Shown here one piece after another: positions 54,931 to 63,640 of a stretch of 64,000 nt of DNA. Below the pieces are notes generated by a model. The model did not search any database and had not been told where the DNA came from. It saw nothing but the letters and a program-made list of their open reading frames with translations. The position numbers were made by a program, and so were the translations under genes. Positions within the stretch are counted from its first letter, which is position 1; each line of letters begins with the position of its first letter. The stretch is from Brachybacterium phenoliresistens (GTDB lineage: Bacteria; Actinomycetota; Actinomycetes; Actinomycetales; Dermabacteraceae). The stretch covers positions 477,976 through 541,975 of the forward strand of contig NZ_KK069988.1 of assembly GCF_000576425.1 (NCBI RefSeq), written 5' to 3'.

Positions 54931-56141
54931 CAGGACTCCTTGCTGACGGCGGGATCGGAGCTGGCGGCACGGGTCGTGCGGGAGGAGCGCACGAGGTCCA
55001 CGAGCCGATCGAAGAGGTACGAGGCGTCGTGCGGGCCGGACGCCGCCTCGGGGTGGTACTGGACGGAGTACGCGGGCAGGTCCAGGCAGCGGATGCCCTC
55101 CACGACGTCGTCGTTCAGGCCCACGTGGGAGACGACGACCCGGCCGTAGCGGCCCTCGCCGTGGGGGGCGGTGTGCTCGCCCTCGAGCGGCACGTCCACG
55201 GCGAAGCCGTGGTTCTGGGCGGTGATCTCGACGCGGCCGGTCTCGCGGTCCAGCACCGGCTGGTTGATGCCGCGGTGGCCGTACTTGAGCTTGTAGGTGC
55301 CGAAGCCGAGCGCCCGGCCCAGCAGCTGGTTGCCCAGGCAGATCCCGAAGAAGGGGATCCGGCGGTCCAGCACGCCGCGCAGCAGCTCGACCTGGTGGTC
55401 GGCGGTGGCGGGGTCGCCGGGCCCGTTGGAGAAGAACACCGCGTCCGGCTCGACGGCCAGCAGCTCCTCGAGGCTCGTGGTGGCCGGCAGCAGGTGCACG
55501 CGCAGGCCGCGGGCGGCCATGTGGCGCGGGGTGGCGCCCTTGATGCCGAGGTCCACGGCCGCGACGGTGCCCACGACCTCGCCCTCGGGCTCGATGACGA
55601 CCGGCTGGGCGATGGTGACCTCCTCGAGGAAGCTCGAGCCGGCCATGGAGGGCTGCTCGCGCACCCGCTCGACGAGCTCGGCCTCGCTCGCGCCGGCGAG
55701 GGCGGAGCCGGAGAACACGCCGCCGCGCATCGAGCCCTGCTCGCGCAGGATGCGGGTGAGCATGCGGGTGTCGATGCCGCTGATGCCCACGACCTCGCTG
55801 GAGACCAGCAGCTCGTCCAGGCTCTGCTCGCTGCGCCAGTTGGAGGCGATGCGGCTGGCCTCGCGCACGGCGTACCCGCGCACCCAGATGCGGCGGGACT
55901 CCATGTCGGTGGCGTTGGCGCCGGTGTTGCCGATGTGCGGGGCCGTCTGCACGACGATCTGCCCGGCGTAGGAGGGGTCGGTGAGGGTCTCCTGGTAGCC
56001 GGTCATGCCGGTGGCGAAGACGACCTCCCCGAGACGGGCGCCGCGGGCTCCGTAGGCGCGCCCGCGCAGGACGGTGCCGTCCTCGAGGACGAGCAGCGCG
56101 GCCTCGGCGCGGTGACCGGTGTCGGTGCGGTGGGTGGTCAT
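54930..56141 (-). CDS. carA: Carbamoyl-phosphate synthase small chain
   Basis: 403-aa glutaminase subunit. The class I amidotransferase nucleophile is Cys268 in [18 protein letters not shown], with His in [15 protein letters not shown] near residue 370. The N-terminal CPSase domain includes [13 protein letters not shown] 56141 overlaps the upstream PH-like gene by 4 bp. Produces ammonia channelled to CarB. Confidence 0.98.
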
Positions 56142-56692
56142 GGGGTCTCCTTCCGGGAGATCGGGGCGGAGGGATCGGGGAGGTCGGGGGCGGGGCGGAG
56201 CAGGCGCTCGTGGTCGTCGCGGGAGTCCAGGCGCAGGCCGGTGTCCAGGAGCGTCCCGCCCAGGCGCCAGCGCAGGACCAGCAGGGCGTCCCCGCCCATC
56301 CACTTGCCGACCATGCCCGGGGCGGTGGTCACGGCCTGGACCGCGGCGGCCGGCACGAGCAGGGACGGGGCGCCCTCCCGGTCGAGCCGCCAGCCGGCGC
56401 GGCCCTGGGCGTCCCTCCCCCGGCTCACCAGCACCCGGGAGCGGGCGCCGAGGCCGTGGGCGGTGACCCGCTCGAGATGCTGCTCGGCGAGGGTGGTGCT
56501 GACGTACACGCCGGGCGCCGGCGCCGGGTCCTCCGGCGAGGGCGTCCACGAGCCCGGATCGGGGGCGGGAGCCGGGGCCGGGAGGCCGGCGGCCAGCTGG
56601 CGCCGGGCGCGGCGCCGCCAGCCCAGCGCCATCAGCCCCAGCAGCAGCGCGAAGACGGCGAGCAGGACGAGGATCGGCGGGAGCTGGTCCAC
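56138..56692 (-). CDS. Membrane-anchored PH-like protein between pyrC and carA
   Basis: 184 aa. One N-terminal transmembrane helix ([19 protein letters not shown], residues about 7-25), a basic stop-transfer RRRARR, a Pro/Ala linker, then a compact beta-rich domain from about residue 65 to 165. GTG 56692 is preceded by GAGGAG inside the end of pyrC. Mycobacterium has a membrane protein at the same operon position (Rv1382, between pyrC and carA). Function unknown. Confidence 0.8.
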   Translation of the reverse strand: MDQLPPILVLLAVFALLLGLMALGWRRRARRQLAAGLPAPAPAPDPGSWTPSPEDPAPAPGVYVSTTLAEQHLERVTAHGLGARSRVLVSRGRDAQGRAGWRLDREGAPSLLVPAAAVQAVTTAPGMVGKWMGGDALLVLRWRLGGTLLDTGLRLDSRDDHERLLRPAPDLPDPSAPISRKETP

Positions 56693-56697
56693 GCGTC

Positions 56698-58068
56698 TCA
56701 GTCCTCCTCGGCGGCCGGGAGCGGGCCCCGCTCGCCGGGGACGGGAGCGCCGGAGCGGTCCAGCACGAGCCCGTCTCGGACGGTGGGCCGGCCGCGCAGC
56801 AGGGTGAGCAGGTTGCGGCCGGGCAGCTCGCGCCCCCGGAACGGGGTGTTCGTGCTGCGGGAGGCGTGCGCCGCAGGATCGACCGCGGCGACCGGGCGCG
56901 GGTCCCAGACCAGGACGTTCGCCGCCTCGCCGACGGCCAGGGGCCGTCCCTGCGTGGTGTCCCGGGCGATCCGGGAGGGGGCCTCGGACAGCACCCGGGC
57001 CACGTCGCGCCAGCTCAGGCGGCCGGTCTCGACCATGGTGCGCTGGACGACCGGCAGGGCCGTCTCCAGTCCCGTCATGCCCATCGCGGCCTGGTCCCAC
57101 TCGCGGTCCTTGGCATCGCGCGGATGCGGGGCGTGGTCGGTGGCGACGATGTCGATGGTGCCGTCGGCCAGCCCGGCGCGCACGGCCTCGACGTCCGCGG
57201 CGGTGCGCAGCGGCGGGTTCACCTTGTACGTCGCGTCGTAGCCGCGGACCAGCTCGTCCGTGAGCATCAGGTGGTGCGGGGTGACCTCGCAGGTGACGTC
57301 GACGCCGCGCTGCTTGGCCCAGCGGACGATCTCCACGCTGCCGGCGGTGGAGAGGTGGCACACGTGCAGGCGGCTGCCGACGTGCTCGGCCAGCAGCACG
57401 TCGCGGGCGATGATCGACTCCTCCGCGACGGCGGGCCATCCCGCCAGGCCCAGCTGGGCCGAGACGGCGCCCTCATGCATCTGCGCGCCCTCGGTCAGGC
57501 GCGGATCCTGGGCGTGCTGGGCGATCACGCCGTCGAAGGACTTCACGTACTCCAGGGCGCGGCGCATGAGCACCGGGTCGTGCACGCACTTGCCGTCGTC
57601 GCTGAACACGCGGACGCGGGCGCGGGAGCCGGCCATGGCGTCGAGCTCGGCCATGCGCTCCCCGCCCAGGCCCACGGTGACCGCGCCGATGGGGCGCACG
57701 TCGCAGTGACCGGCCTCCTCGCCGCGGCGCAGCACCTGCTCGACCACTCCCGCGGTGTCCGCGACCGGGGTCGTGTTGGCCATCGCGTGGACGGCGGTGA
57801 ACCCGCCGCGGGCGGCGGCGCGGGTGCCGGTGTCGACGGTCTCGGCCTCCTCCCCGCCGGGCTCGCGCAGGTGGGTGTGCAGGTCCACCAGGCCGGGCAG
57901 GATCACGCAGCCGGCGGCGTCGATCACCTCGGCGCCCGCGGGCGCCTCGAGGCTCTCGCCCTCGGCGGAGATCGCGGCGATCGCGCCGTCCTGGATCAGG
58001 AGGTCCGCGGTCCGCTCCCCGTAGAGGGAGCCGCCGACGATGAGGATGGGGGCGGGTGCGGTGGTCAT
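56698..58068 (-). CDS. pyrC: Dihydroorotase
   Basis: 456-aa class I dihydroorotase. The metal motif [12 protein letters not shown] is near residue 62, with further ligands in [11 protein letters not shown] near 182 and [11 protein letters not shown] near 240. [14 protein letters not shown] near residue 312 carries the catalytic Asp. The usual carboxylated-lysine position is DDGKCVHDP in this subgroup. Overlaps pyrB by 4 bp (ATGA). The polar end of the protein contains the ribosome-binding site of the next gene. Confidence 0.97.
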   Translation of the reverse strand: MTTAPAPILIVGGSLYGERTADLLIQDGAIAAISAEGESLEAPAGAEVIDAAGCVILPGLVDLHTHLREPGGEEAETVDTGTRAAARGGFTAVHAMANTTPVADTAGVVEQVLRRGEEAGHCDVRPIGAVTVGLGGERMAELDAMAGSRARVRVFSDDGKCVHDPVLMRRALEYVKSFDGVIAQHAQDPRLTEGAQMHEGAVSAQLGLAGWPAVAEESIIARDVLLAEHVGSRLHVCHLSTAGSVEIVRWAKQRGVDVTCEVTPHHLMLTDELVRGYDATYKVNPPLRTAADVEAVRAGLADGTIDIVATDHAPHPRDAKDREWDQAAMGMTGLETALPVVQRTMVETGRLSWRDVARVLSEAPSRIARDTTQGRPLAVGEAANVLVWDPRPVAAVDPAAHASRSTNTPFRGRELPGRNLLTLLRGRPTVRDGLVLDRSGAPVPGERGPLPAAEED

Positions 58069-59021
58069 GAGGCGTCCTCCCGGGCGTTCGAGGCGAGCAG
58101 ATGGTAGAGCACGGCCATGCGGACGCTGACGCCGTTGGCGACCTGCTCGACGATGACGCTGCGGGGGCCGTCGGCCACGGAGCCGGCGATCTCGAAGCCG
58201 CGGTTCATCGGCCCCGGATGCAGCACCAGGGCATGGTCGGGCAGTCGGGCGGCGCGGTCCTCGGACAGGCCGTAGCGGCGGGCGTACTCGCCCTCCGTGG
58301 GGAAGAAGCCGCCGCCGATCATCCGCTCGCGCTGCACGCGGAGCATCATCACGGCGTCCGGGCCCTGCGCGAGGGCGGCGTCGAGGTCGTAGCTGACCTC
58401 GCAGGGCCAGTCCCCCGAGGCGACCGGCAGCAGCGCGGGCGGGGCGACCAGGGTGACGCGGGCTCCCAGCAGCGACAGCAGCAGCACGTTGGAGCGCGCC
58501 ACCCGGGAATGGAGGATGTCGCCGACGATCACGACGTGCAGGCCGTCCAGTCCCGCCGTCCCGGTGCGCCCGCCCAGATGGCGGCGCAGCGTGAACGCGT
58601 CGAGCATCGCCTGGGTGGGGTGCTCGTGGGTGCCGTCGCCCGCGTTGACGATGGGCTGGTCGATCCAGCCGGAGTGGGCCAGCAGGTGCGCGGCGCCGGA
58701 GGAGCTGGAGCGCACCACGACGGCATCGGCGCCCATGGCCTGGAGGGTCAGCGCCGTGTCCTTGAGGGACTCGCCCTTGGACAGGCTCGAGCCCTTCGCG
58801 GAGAAGTTGATGACATCGGCCGAGAGCCGCTTGGCCGCCGCCTCGAAGGAGATCCGGGTGCGGGTGGAGTCCTCCATGAAGAGGTTCACCACCGTGGTGC
58901 CGACCAGGGTGGGCAGCTTGCGGATCGAGCGGGACTGGGTGGCGGCCATCTGCTCGCTGGTGGCGAGGACGGACTCGGCCTCGGCCCGGCTCAGGTCGGC
59001 GATCGAGATGAAGTGCTTCAT
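58065..59021 (-). CDS. pyrB: Aspartate carbamoyltransferase catalytic chain
   Basis: 318-aa ATCase that joins carbamoyl phosphate and aspartate. Carbamoyl-phosphate loop [15 protein letters not shown] near residue 48, [19 protein letters not shown] near 71, [10 protein letters not shown] near 134, and the aspartate-binding Arg region [10 protein letters not shown]. No PyrI regulatory subunit is present, so regulation is by PyrR. Overlaps pyrR and pyrC by 4 bp. Confidence 0.98.
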   Translation of the reverse strand: MKHFISIADLSRAEAESVLATSEQMAATQSRSIRKLPTLVGTTVVNLFMEDSTRTRISFEAAAKRLSADVINFSAKGSSLSKGESLKDTALTLQAMGADAVVVRSSSSGAAHLLAHSGWIDQPIVNAGDGTHEHPTQAMLDAFTLRRHLGGRTGTAGLDGLHVVIVGDILHSRVARSNVLLLSLLGARVTLVAPPALLPVASGDWPCEVSYDLDAALAQGPDAVMMLRVQRERMIGGGFFPTEGEYARRYGLSEDRAARLPDHALVLHPGPMNRGFEIAGSVADGPRSVIVEQVANGVSVRMAVLYHLLASNAREDAS

Positions 59022-59599
59022 GCGCGGGTGCTCCCCTCGGTGCCGCGGGCGATGGTGACCTCGTCCACGCCGTCGGTCTCCCGCAGGCGGACCTGCACCC
59101 GCTCGCTGCGGGAGGTGGGCAGGTTCTTGCCGACGTGGTCGGCGCGGATCGGCAGCTCGCGGTGCCCGCGGTCCACCAGCACGGCCAGGCGCACCGCGGC
59201 AGGGCGGCCGATGCCGGACAGGGCGTCCAGGGCGGCGCGGATGGTGCGGCCGGAGTAGAGGACGTCGTCGACCAGGACCACCGTGCGGCCGTCGACCCCG
59301 CCGGGCGGGATGACGGTGGGGGCGGGCTGCCGGGTCGGCGACCGGCGCAGGTCGTCCCGGTGGAGGGTGATGTCCAGGGAGCCGGCCAGGTCGCGCAGGC
59401 GGTCGGCCGGGCGGCCCTCCGCCTCGAGGATCGTCGCGGCCAGCCGGTCGGCGAGCGGGACCCCGCGATGCGGGATGCCCAGCAGGACGAGGTCGTCGGC
59501 TCCGTGGCCGCCCTCGAGGATCTCATGGGCGATACGGGTCAGGGCGCGACGGATCTCGTCGCTCCCCAGCACTGCGGTGGTGTGGGCTGCGTCGTTCAA
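59018..59599 (-). CDS. pyrR: PyrR, pyrimidine operon regulator/uracil phosphoribosyltransferase
   Basis: 193-aa PRTase-fold RNA-binding regulator. PRPP motif [21 protein letters not shown] near residue 105; substrate region ILLGI-like [16 protein letters not shown] near 37; the C-terminal [17 protein letters not shown] matches the family RNA-binding face. A TTG at 59599 is chosen as start because GGAAGGGAGG lies 6-15 bp upstream. The GTG at 59617 would lie inside the PyrR-binding hairpin and lacks a ribosome-binding site. First gene of pyrR-pyrB-pyrC-x-carA-carB-pyrF. Confidence 0.93.
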   Translation of the reverse strand: MNDAAHTTAVLGSDEIRRALTRIAHEILEGGHGADDLVLLGIPHRGVPLADRLAATILEAEGRPADRLRDLAGSLDITLHRDDLRRSPTRQPAPTVIPPGGVDGRTVVLVDDVLYSGRTIRAALDALSGIGRPAAVRLAVLVDRGHRELPIRADHVGKNLPTSRSERVQVRLRETDGVDEVTIARGTEGSTRA

Positions 59600-59614
59600 C
59601 GCGGTCCTCCCTTC

Positions 59615-59632
59615 CACGCCTCACAGGACGTG
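59615..59632 (-). promoter_or_regulatory. PyrR-binding RNA hairpin overlapping the pyrR translation start region
   Basis: The transcript reads CACGTCCTGTGAGGCGTG: a CACG/CGTG stem enclosing TCC-TGTGAGG, matching the PyrR binding-loop consensus (UCCxGxGAGG). It ends immediately upstream of the GGAAGGGAGG ribosome-binding site of pyrR. No terminator/antiterminator pair follows, so UMP-bound PyrR would block translation, as shown for Mycobacterium smegmatis, rather than attenuate transcription as in Bacillus. Confidence 0.85.
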
Positions 59633-59829
59633 CGGTTAAAGGTTGGAACGTTCCGGGTGATCCTACCGTCCGGCGCCCGGGCCGGACGGTCCGTCTCAGA
59701 TGCGTCGGCCCGCGCCCCGGCCGAGCGGGATCGCCGAGCTGCTCAGCCGTATCGATCGCTGAGCTCCTCGGCACCGGCCTGCGCCGCCGCTCGTACCTCG
59801 CAGCAGCTCCGGCCGGAGCCATCGTCGCC

Positions 59830-60363
59830 TCAGCCGAGGAGCCCGCGGATGTCCGCGAGCCGCTGCAGCAGCCCGTTGACGAACCGCGGGGAGTCGTCCG
59901 TGGACAGCTCCGAGACGATCTTGGTGTATTCGCCGATGACGCCGCCGCGCTCCTCGGCCGGGGTCTCGAAGAGCACCTCGGCCGCGCCCAGGCGCAGGGT
60001 GGCGCGATCCACCGCGGGCATGCGGTGCAGCGGCCAGTCCCGCGAATGCGTGGACAGCTGCTCGTCGATCTCCTCGGCGTGACGCGCGTACAGGTGCACC
60101 AGGTCGCGGGACCGCGCCGGCAGCGGGGTCTGCGCCGCGGTGCGGCCCAGCCGCTGGGCGAGGACCTCGAGCACCGGCAGCTGGCGGGCATCGGCCTCGA
60201 ACACCACGTCGATGGCACGGATCCGCTCGCGGGTGCGGCCGGAGAGGCGGTCGGTGCGCGCCGGCACGGTGCGCTCGAAGGCGATCTCCTCCCCCTCCGT
60301 CTCGCGGAACGGGAGGGGGAGGTCCGGCCCCTTGGGGGCGGGGCTCTCAGGGGTGCCGGTCAC
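59830..60363 (-). CDS. nusB: Transcription antitermination factor NusB
   Basis: 177-aa all-helical NusB that binds boxA RNA with NusE (S10) in rRNA antitermination. The core begins at about residue 40 (RTRERIRAIDVVFEADAR) and shows PAVDRATLRLGAAEVLF near 118, VIGEYTKIVSELSTDDSPRFVNGLL in two parts and the terminal helix. The first 38 residues are an acidic extension absent from E. coli NusB. GTG start one base after the efp stop. A 230-bp gap follows before pyrR and holds the pyr leader. Confidence 0.93.
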   Translation of the reverse strand: MTGTPESPAPKGPDLPLPFRETEGEEIAFERTVPARTDRLSGRTRERIRAIDVVFEADARQLPVLEVLAQRLGRTAAQTPLPARSRDLVHLYARHAEEIDEQLSTHSRDWPLHRMPAVDRATLRLGAAEVLFETPAEERGGVIGEYTKIVSELSTDDSPRFVNGLLQRLADIRGLLG

Positions 60364-60364
60364 C

Positions 60365-60922
60365 TCAGGCGCGTCCGAGGTAGTCGCCGCTGCGGGTGTC
60401 GACCTTCACCTTGGTGCCCTGCTCGAGGAACAGCGGCACCTGGATCTCGCGGCCGGTCTCGAGGGTGGCGGGCTTGGTGCCGCCGGAGGAGCGGTCGCCC
60501 TGCAGGCCCGGCTCGGTGTGCGAGATCTCGAGCACGACGCTCGCAGGCAGCTCGACGTACAGCACGGTGCCCTCGTGGAAGGCGACCACGACGTCCTGGC
60601 CCTCGAGGAGGAAGTCGGCGGCATCGCCCACGACGTCGGCCGTGACGTTGGTCTGCTCCCAGGTGGTCGTGTCCATGAACACGAACAGGTCGCCGTCGAG
60701 GTAGGAGTACTGCATGTCGCGCTTGTCGACCGTGGCGGTCTCGACCTTGAGGCCGGCGTTGAAGGTCTTGTCGACGGTCTTGCCGGACAGGACGTTCTTC
60801 AGCTTGGTGCGCACGAAGGCCGGGCCCTTGCCGGGCTTGACGTGCTGGAACTCCACCACGCTCCAGAGCTGGCCCTCGAGGTTCAGCACCATTCCGTTCT
60901 TGAGGTCGTTCGTCGTCGCCAT
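60365..60922 (-). CDS. efp: Elongation factor P
   Basis: 185-aa translation factor that rescues ribosomes stalled at polyproline. Domain I tip KPGKGPAF with Lys32 at the apex, then the [19 protein letters not shown] junction and [13 protein letters not shown] signature near residue 145, ending in the OB domain with [14 protein letters not shown]. Three-domain length is normal. It is first in efp-nusB; a TATCCT -10-like hexamer occurs at 61012-61017, about 90 bp upstream. Confidence 0.98.
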   Translation of the reverse strand: MATTNDLKNGMVLNLEGQLWSVVEFQHVKPGKGPAFVRTKLKNVLSGKTVDKTFNAGLKVETATVDKRDMQYSYLDGDLFVFMDTTTWEQTNVTADVVGDAADFLLEGQDVVVAFHEGTVLYVELPASVVLEISHTEPGLQGDRSSGGTKPATLETGREIQVPLFLEQGTKVKVDTRSGDYLGRA

Positions 60923-61042
60923 GTGTCTCCTCGGTGGCTCGTGTCCGCGCGGCGCGGCGGAGCGGCCTTGTGCGGTGGGGCGGGGTCGGTGCGCGGGAGC
61001 GCGCGGTCCACAGGATACTCGCCCGTCCGTCCGGGCGCCGTC

Positions 61043-61786
61043 CTAGCGGCCCGCCGCACGCCCGGACGTGAGGTCGATCATGGCGAGCAGGCGCTCGGCG
61101 AGCGGTCGCGCCGCGGTCTCCTCGTGCCAGCCGGCGGTCCGCAGCGCGCGCGAGACGGTCTGCTGGCGCACGCCGAGCTGCTCGGCGAGCTCGCTCTGGC
61201 GCGCTCCCGGGCGCTCGCGCGCGGCGGCGACGGCGCGGCGCTGGCCCGGCCCCCGCTCCCCGATGAGCCGGCCCACCAGACGCAGCACCGCCTCGGCGTC
61301 GCGGGCCGTCTCCTCGTGGCGGGGGTCCGCGGCGCGGACGCTGAGCGGCACGCCCGCGCTGCGGCGGGCGGAGTCCAGGGCGTCCAGCGCCGCGTGCAGG
61401 GCCGGGCCGCGCACCTCCCGGACGGAGGTGAGGACGCCGCGGGAGGGCGCCGTCGCGCCCAGGGAATCCGCGGGCCCCGGGGCGGCGCCGGCATGCGCCG
61501 CGGAGGCCTCCGCGCGGGCCGCGGGCTCCTCGGCGGCGCCGATGCCCAGGCCCATCGCCCAGTCCCCCAGCTCGCATCCGATGCGCAGCAGCGCGAGCGC
61601 CTCCTCGGCGCGCTCGGCCACGGCGACGGCCTGGTCCCCGACGGCGCGCTCCGCGGGGCGGCGCAGGCCCGCCGGCGCCAGGGCCTCGAGCAGCTCCGGG
61701 ACGCGGTCGGGCGCTCCCCCGTGCGCGCGGGACCGCGCGACCGCGGTGCGACCGCGTCCGTGCAGGTCGAAGCAGAGGACGAACAT
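61043..61786 (-). CDS. HTH-containing protein of unknown function
   Basis: 247 aa, rich in Ala and Arg. A C-terminal helix-turn-helix is visible at about residues 190-222 (ARQSELAEQLGVRQQTVSRALRTAGW), with recognition helix QQTVSRALR. The N-terminal start MFVLCFDLHGRGRTA and the helical middle, with VAERAEEALALLRIG, match no family I can name with confidence; it weakly resembles SatD-like proteins. Probably DNA-binding. A TAGCGT -10 sits 6 bp before the ATG (leaderless). It lies 30 bp after the ABC-F gene and before efp. Confidence 0.65.
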   Translation of the reverse strand: MFVLCFDLHGRGRTAVARSRAHGGAPDRVPELLEALAPAGLRRPAERAVGDQAVAVAERAEEALALLRIGCELGDWAMGLGIGAAEEPAARAEASAAHAGAAPGPADSLGATAPSRGVLTSVREVRGPALHAALDALDSARRSAGVPLSVRAADPRHEETARDAEAVLRLVGRLIGERGPGQRRAVAAARERPGARQSELAEQLGVRQQTVSRALRTAGWHEETAARPLAERLLAMIDLTSGRAAGR

Positions 61787-61792
61787 GCCGCG

Positions 61793-61798
61793 ACGCTA
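61793..61798 (-). promoter_or_regulatory. -10 element of the HTH gene, leaderless start
   Basis: The minus strand reads TAGCGT, six bases CGCGGC, then ATG at 61786. This promoter would overlap the 30-bp gap after the ABC-F gene. Confidence 0.5.
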
Positions 61799-61816
61799 GC
61801 ACGCAGCTCCCGGCGC

Positions 61817-63421
61817 TCAGGCCAGCTGGATGAGCTCCTCGTAGGTGTCGTTCCAGAGGTCCTCGACCGCATCGGGCATCACCAGCACGCGCTCGGGCGA
61901 CAGGGCCCGCACCGCTCCCGGGTCGTGGGAGACCAGCACGACCGCGCCCTCGAAGTTCGCGAGCGCGCCCAGGATCTCCTGGCGGCTGGCGGGATCGAGG
62001 TTGTTGGTCGGCTCGTCCAGCAGCAGCACGTTCGCGCTCGAGACGACGAGGGTGGCCAGCGCCAGACGGGTCTTCTCGCCGCCGGAGAGCACCCTGGCGG
62101 GCTTGTGCACGTCGTCCCCGGTGAACAGGAAGGAGCCCAGGATCTTGCGGGCCTCGACCTCGGGCAGCTCGACCGCGGCGCTCATCATGTTCTCCAGCAC
62201 GGTGCGATCGCCGTCCAGGGTCTCGTGCTCCTGGGCGTAGTAGCCGATGCGCAGGCCGTGCCCGGGCACGATGCCGCCGGTGTCCGAGTCGGACACCCCG
62301 GCGAGGATGCGCAGCAGGGTGGTCTTGCCCGCGCCGTTCAGGCCCAGGATCACGACCTTGCTGCCGCGGTCGATCGCGAGGTCGACCCCGGTGAAGATCT
62401 CCAGGCTGCCGTAGCTCTTGGAGAGGTCCTGGGCCATCAGCGGCGTCTTGCCGCAGGGAGCGGGCTTGGGGAAGCGCAGGCTGGCGACCTTGTCGGTGCG
62501 CCGCTCCTCCTCCACCCCGTCCATCATCCGCTCGGCCCGCTTGAGCATGTTCTGGGCGGCGACGGCCTTGGTCGCCTTCGCGCGCATCTTCTCGGCCTGC
62601 GCGGTGAGCGCCCCGGCCTTCTTCTCGGCGTTGGCGCGCTCGCGCCTGCGGCGCTTCTCGTCGTCCTCGCGCTGGCGCTGGTACAGCTTCCAGCCCATGT
62701 TGTACATGTCGATCACGCTGCGGTTGGCGTCGAGGTAGAACACCTTGTTGACGACCTGCTCGACCAGCTGCACGTCATGGCTGATCACGATCAGCCCGCC
62801 GCGGTAGGTCAGGAGGTACTCGCGCAGCCAGACGACGGAGTCCGCGTCGAGATGGTTGGTGGGCTCGTCCAGGATCATCGTGTCGGCCTGGGAGAACAGG
62901 ATCCGCGCCAGCTCCACGCGACGGCGCTGGCCGCCGGAGAGCGTCCCCAGGCCCTGCTCCAGCAGGCGGTCGGGGATGCCCAGGTTCGCGGCCATGCGCT
63001 TGGCCTCGGCCTCGGCGGCATAGCCGCCGCGGGTCTCCAGCTCCGCGTCGATCCGCACGTAGCGGGCCATGGCCTTCTCGCGCTGGGCGTCGGTGATGGA
63101 CATGTCGGCCATGTCCTCCTCCGCCCTGCGCAGGCGCACCAGCAGAGCGTCCAGCCCGCGGGCGGAGAGGATCCGGGAGATGACCTTCTCCTCGGCATCG
63201 CCGGTCTGGGTGTCCTGCGGCAGGTAGCCCAGCTCCCCGGAGATCTCGACGGAGCCGGAGCTCGGCTGCAGCGTGCCCGAGAGCACCTTGGTCAGCGTGG
63301 TCTTCCCGGCGCCGTTGCGCCCGACCAGCCCGATCCGGTCCCCCGCGGTGACCTGGAAGCTCACCTCGCTCATGAGCAGGCGGGCCCCGACGCGGATCTC
63401 GAGGTCATGGACGGTGATCAC
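61817..63421 (-). CDS. ABC-F family ATPase (ribosome-associated)
   Basis: 534 aa, two ABC modules without membrane segments. Walker A GRNGAGKTTLTKVL near residue 35 and GLNGAGKTTLLRIL near 355; signatures LSGGQRRRVELA and LSGGEKTRLALA; Walker B LDEPTNHLD and LDEPTNNLD. The linker (about 240-300) is very basic, as expected for P-site tRNA interaction motifs of ABC-F translation factors. Whether it is a housekeeping factor or gives antibiotic protection cannot be read from the sequence. GTG 63421 has GAGGAG upstream. TATGCT at 63478-63483 may be the -10. Confidence 0.93.
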   Translation of the reverse strand: MITVHDLEIRVGARLLMSEVSFQVTAGDRIGLVGRNGAGKTTLTKVLSGTLQPSSGSVEISGELGYLPQDTQTGDAEEKVISRILSARGLDALLVRLRRAEEDMADMSITDAQREKAMARYVRIDAELETRGGYAAEAEAKRMAANLGIPDRLLEQGLGTLSGGQRRRVELARILFSQADTMILDEPTNHLDADSVVWLREYLLTYRGGLIVISHDVQLVEQVVNKVFYLDANRSVIDMYNMGWKLYQRQREDDEKRRRRERANAEKKAGALTAQAEKMRAKATKAVAAQNMLKRAERMMDGVEEERRTDKVASLRFPKPAPCGKTPLMAQDLSKSYGSLEIFTGVDLAIDRGSKVVILGLNGAGKTTLLRILAGVSDSDTGGIVPGHGLRIGYYAQEHETLDGDRTVLENMMSAAVELPEVEARKILGSFLFTGDDVHKPARVLSGGEKTRLALATLVVSSANVLLLDEPTNNLDPASRQEILGALANFEGAVVLVSHDPGAVRALSPERVLVMPDAVEDLWNDTYEELIQLA

Positions 63422-63477
63422 GGCGGGGATGCTCCTCGGGACAAGCGGATGGGCGGCCCGGCGGCAGGGCCTCGTCA

Positions 63478-63483
63478 AGCATA
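63478..63483 (-). promoter_or_regulatory. Candidate -10 element of the ABC-F gene
   Basis: TATGCT on the minus strand in the context GTATGCTTGACG, about 57 bp upstream of the GTG start. The 219-bp gap to ald also contains several GGATC/GATCC-rich short dyads (63558-63615). No clear terminator or upstream reading frame was seen. Confidence 0.4.
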
Positions 63484-63640
63484 CGGAGACCTCCCGCGAA
63501 GCGGCCACGCAATACCCGTGCCTGTGATGAGATGAATGCCCCGGGCCATGGGGCCCGGGATCAGCGCGGATCCCCACCTCGGATCCGCTCCCCCGCGATC
63601 CCCACCCGGGATCCCGACCCAGACCGGAGGATCGACCCCG

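Noticed and set aside
59600..59617. GTG 59617 as pyrR start
   Set aside because: It lies in the PyrR-binding loop and lacks a ribosome-binding site, while GGAAGGGAGG is well placed for TTG 59599.
61817..63421. Antibiotic-resistance ABC-F gene
   Set aside because: The ABC-F fold is clear, but the sequence alone does not separate resistance factors from housekeeping ones and no resistance context is present.
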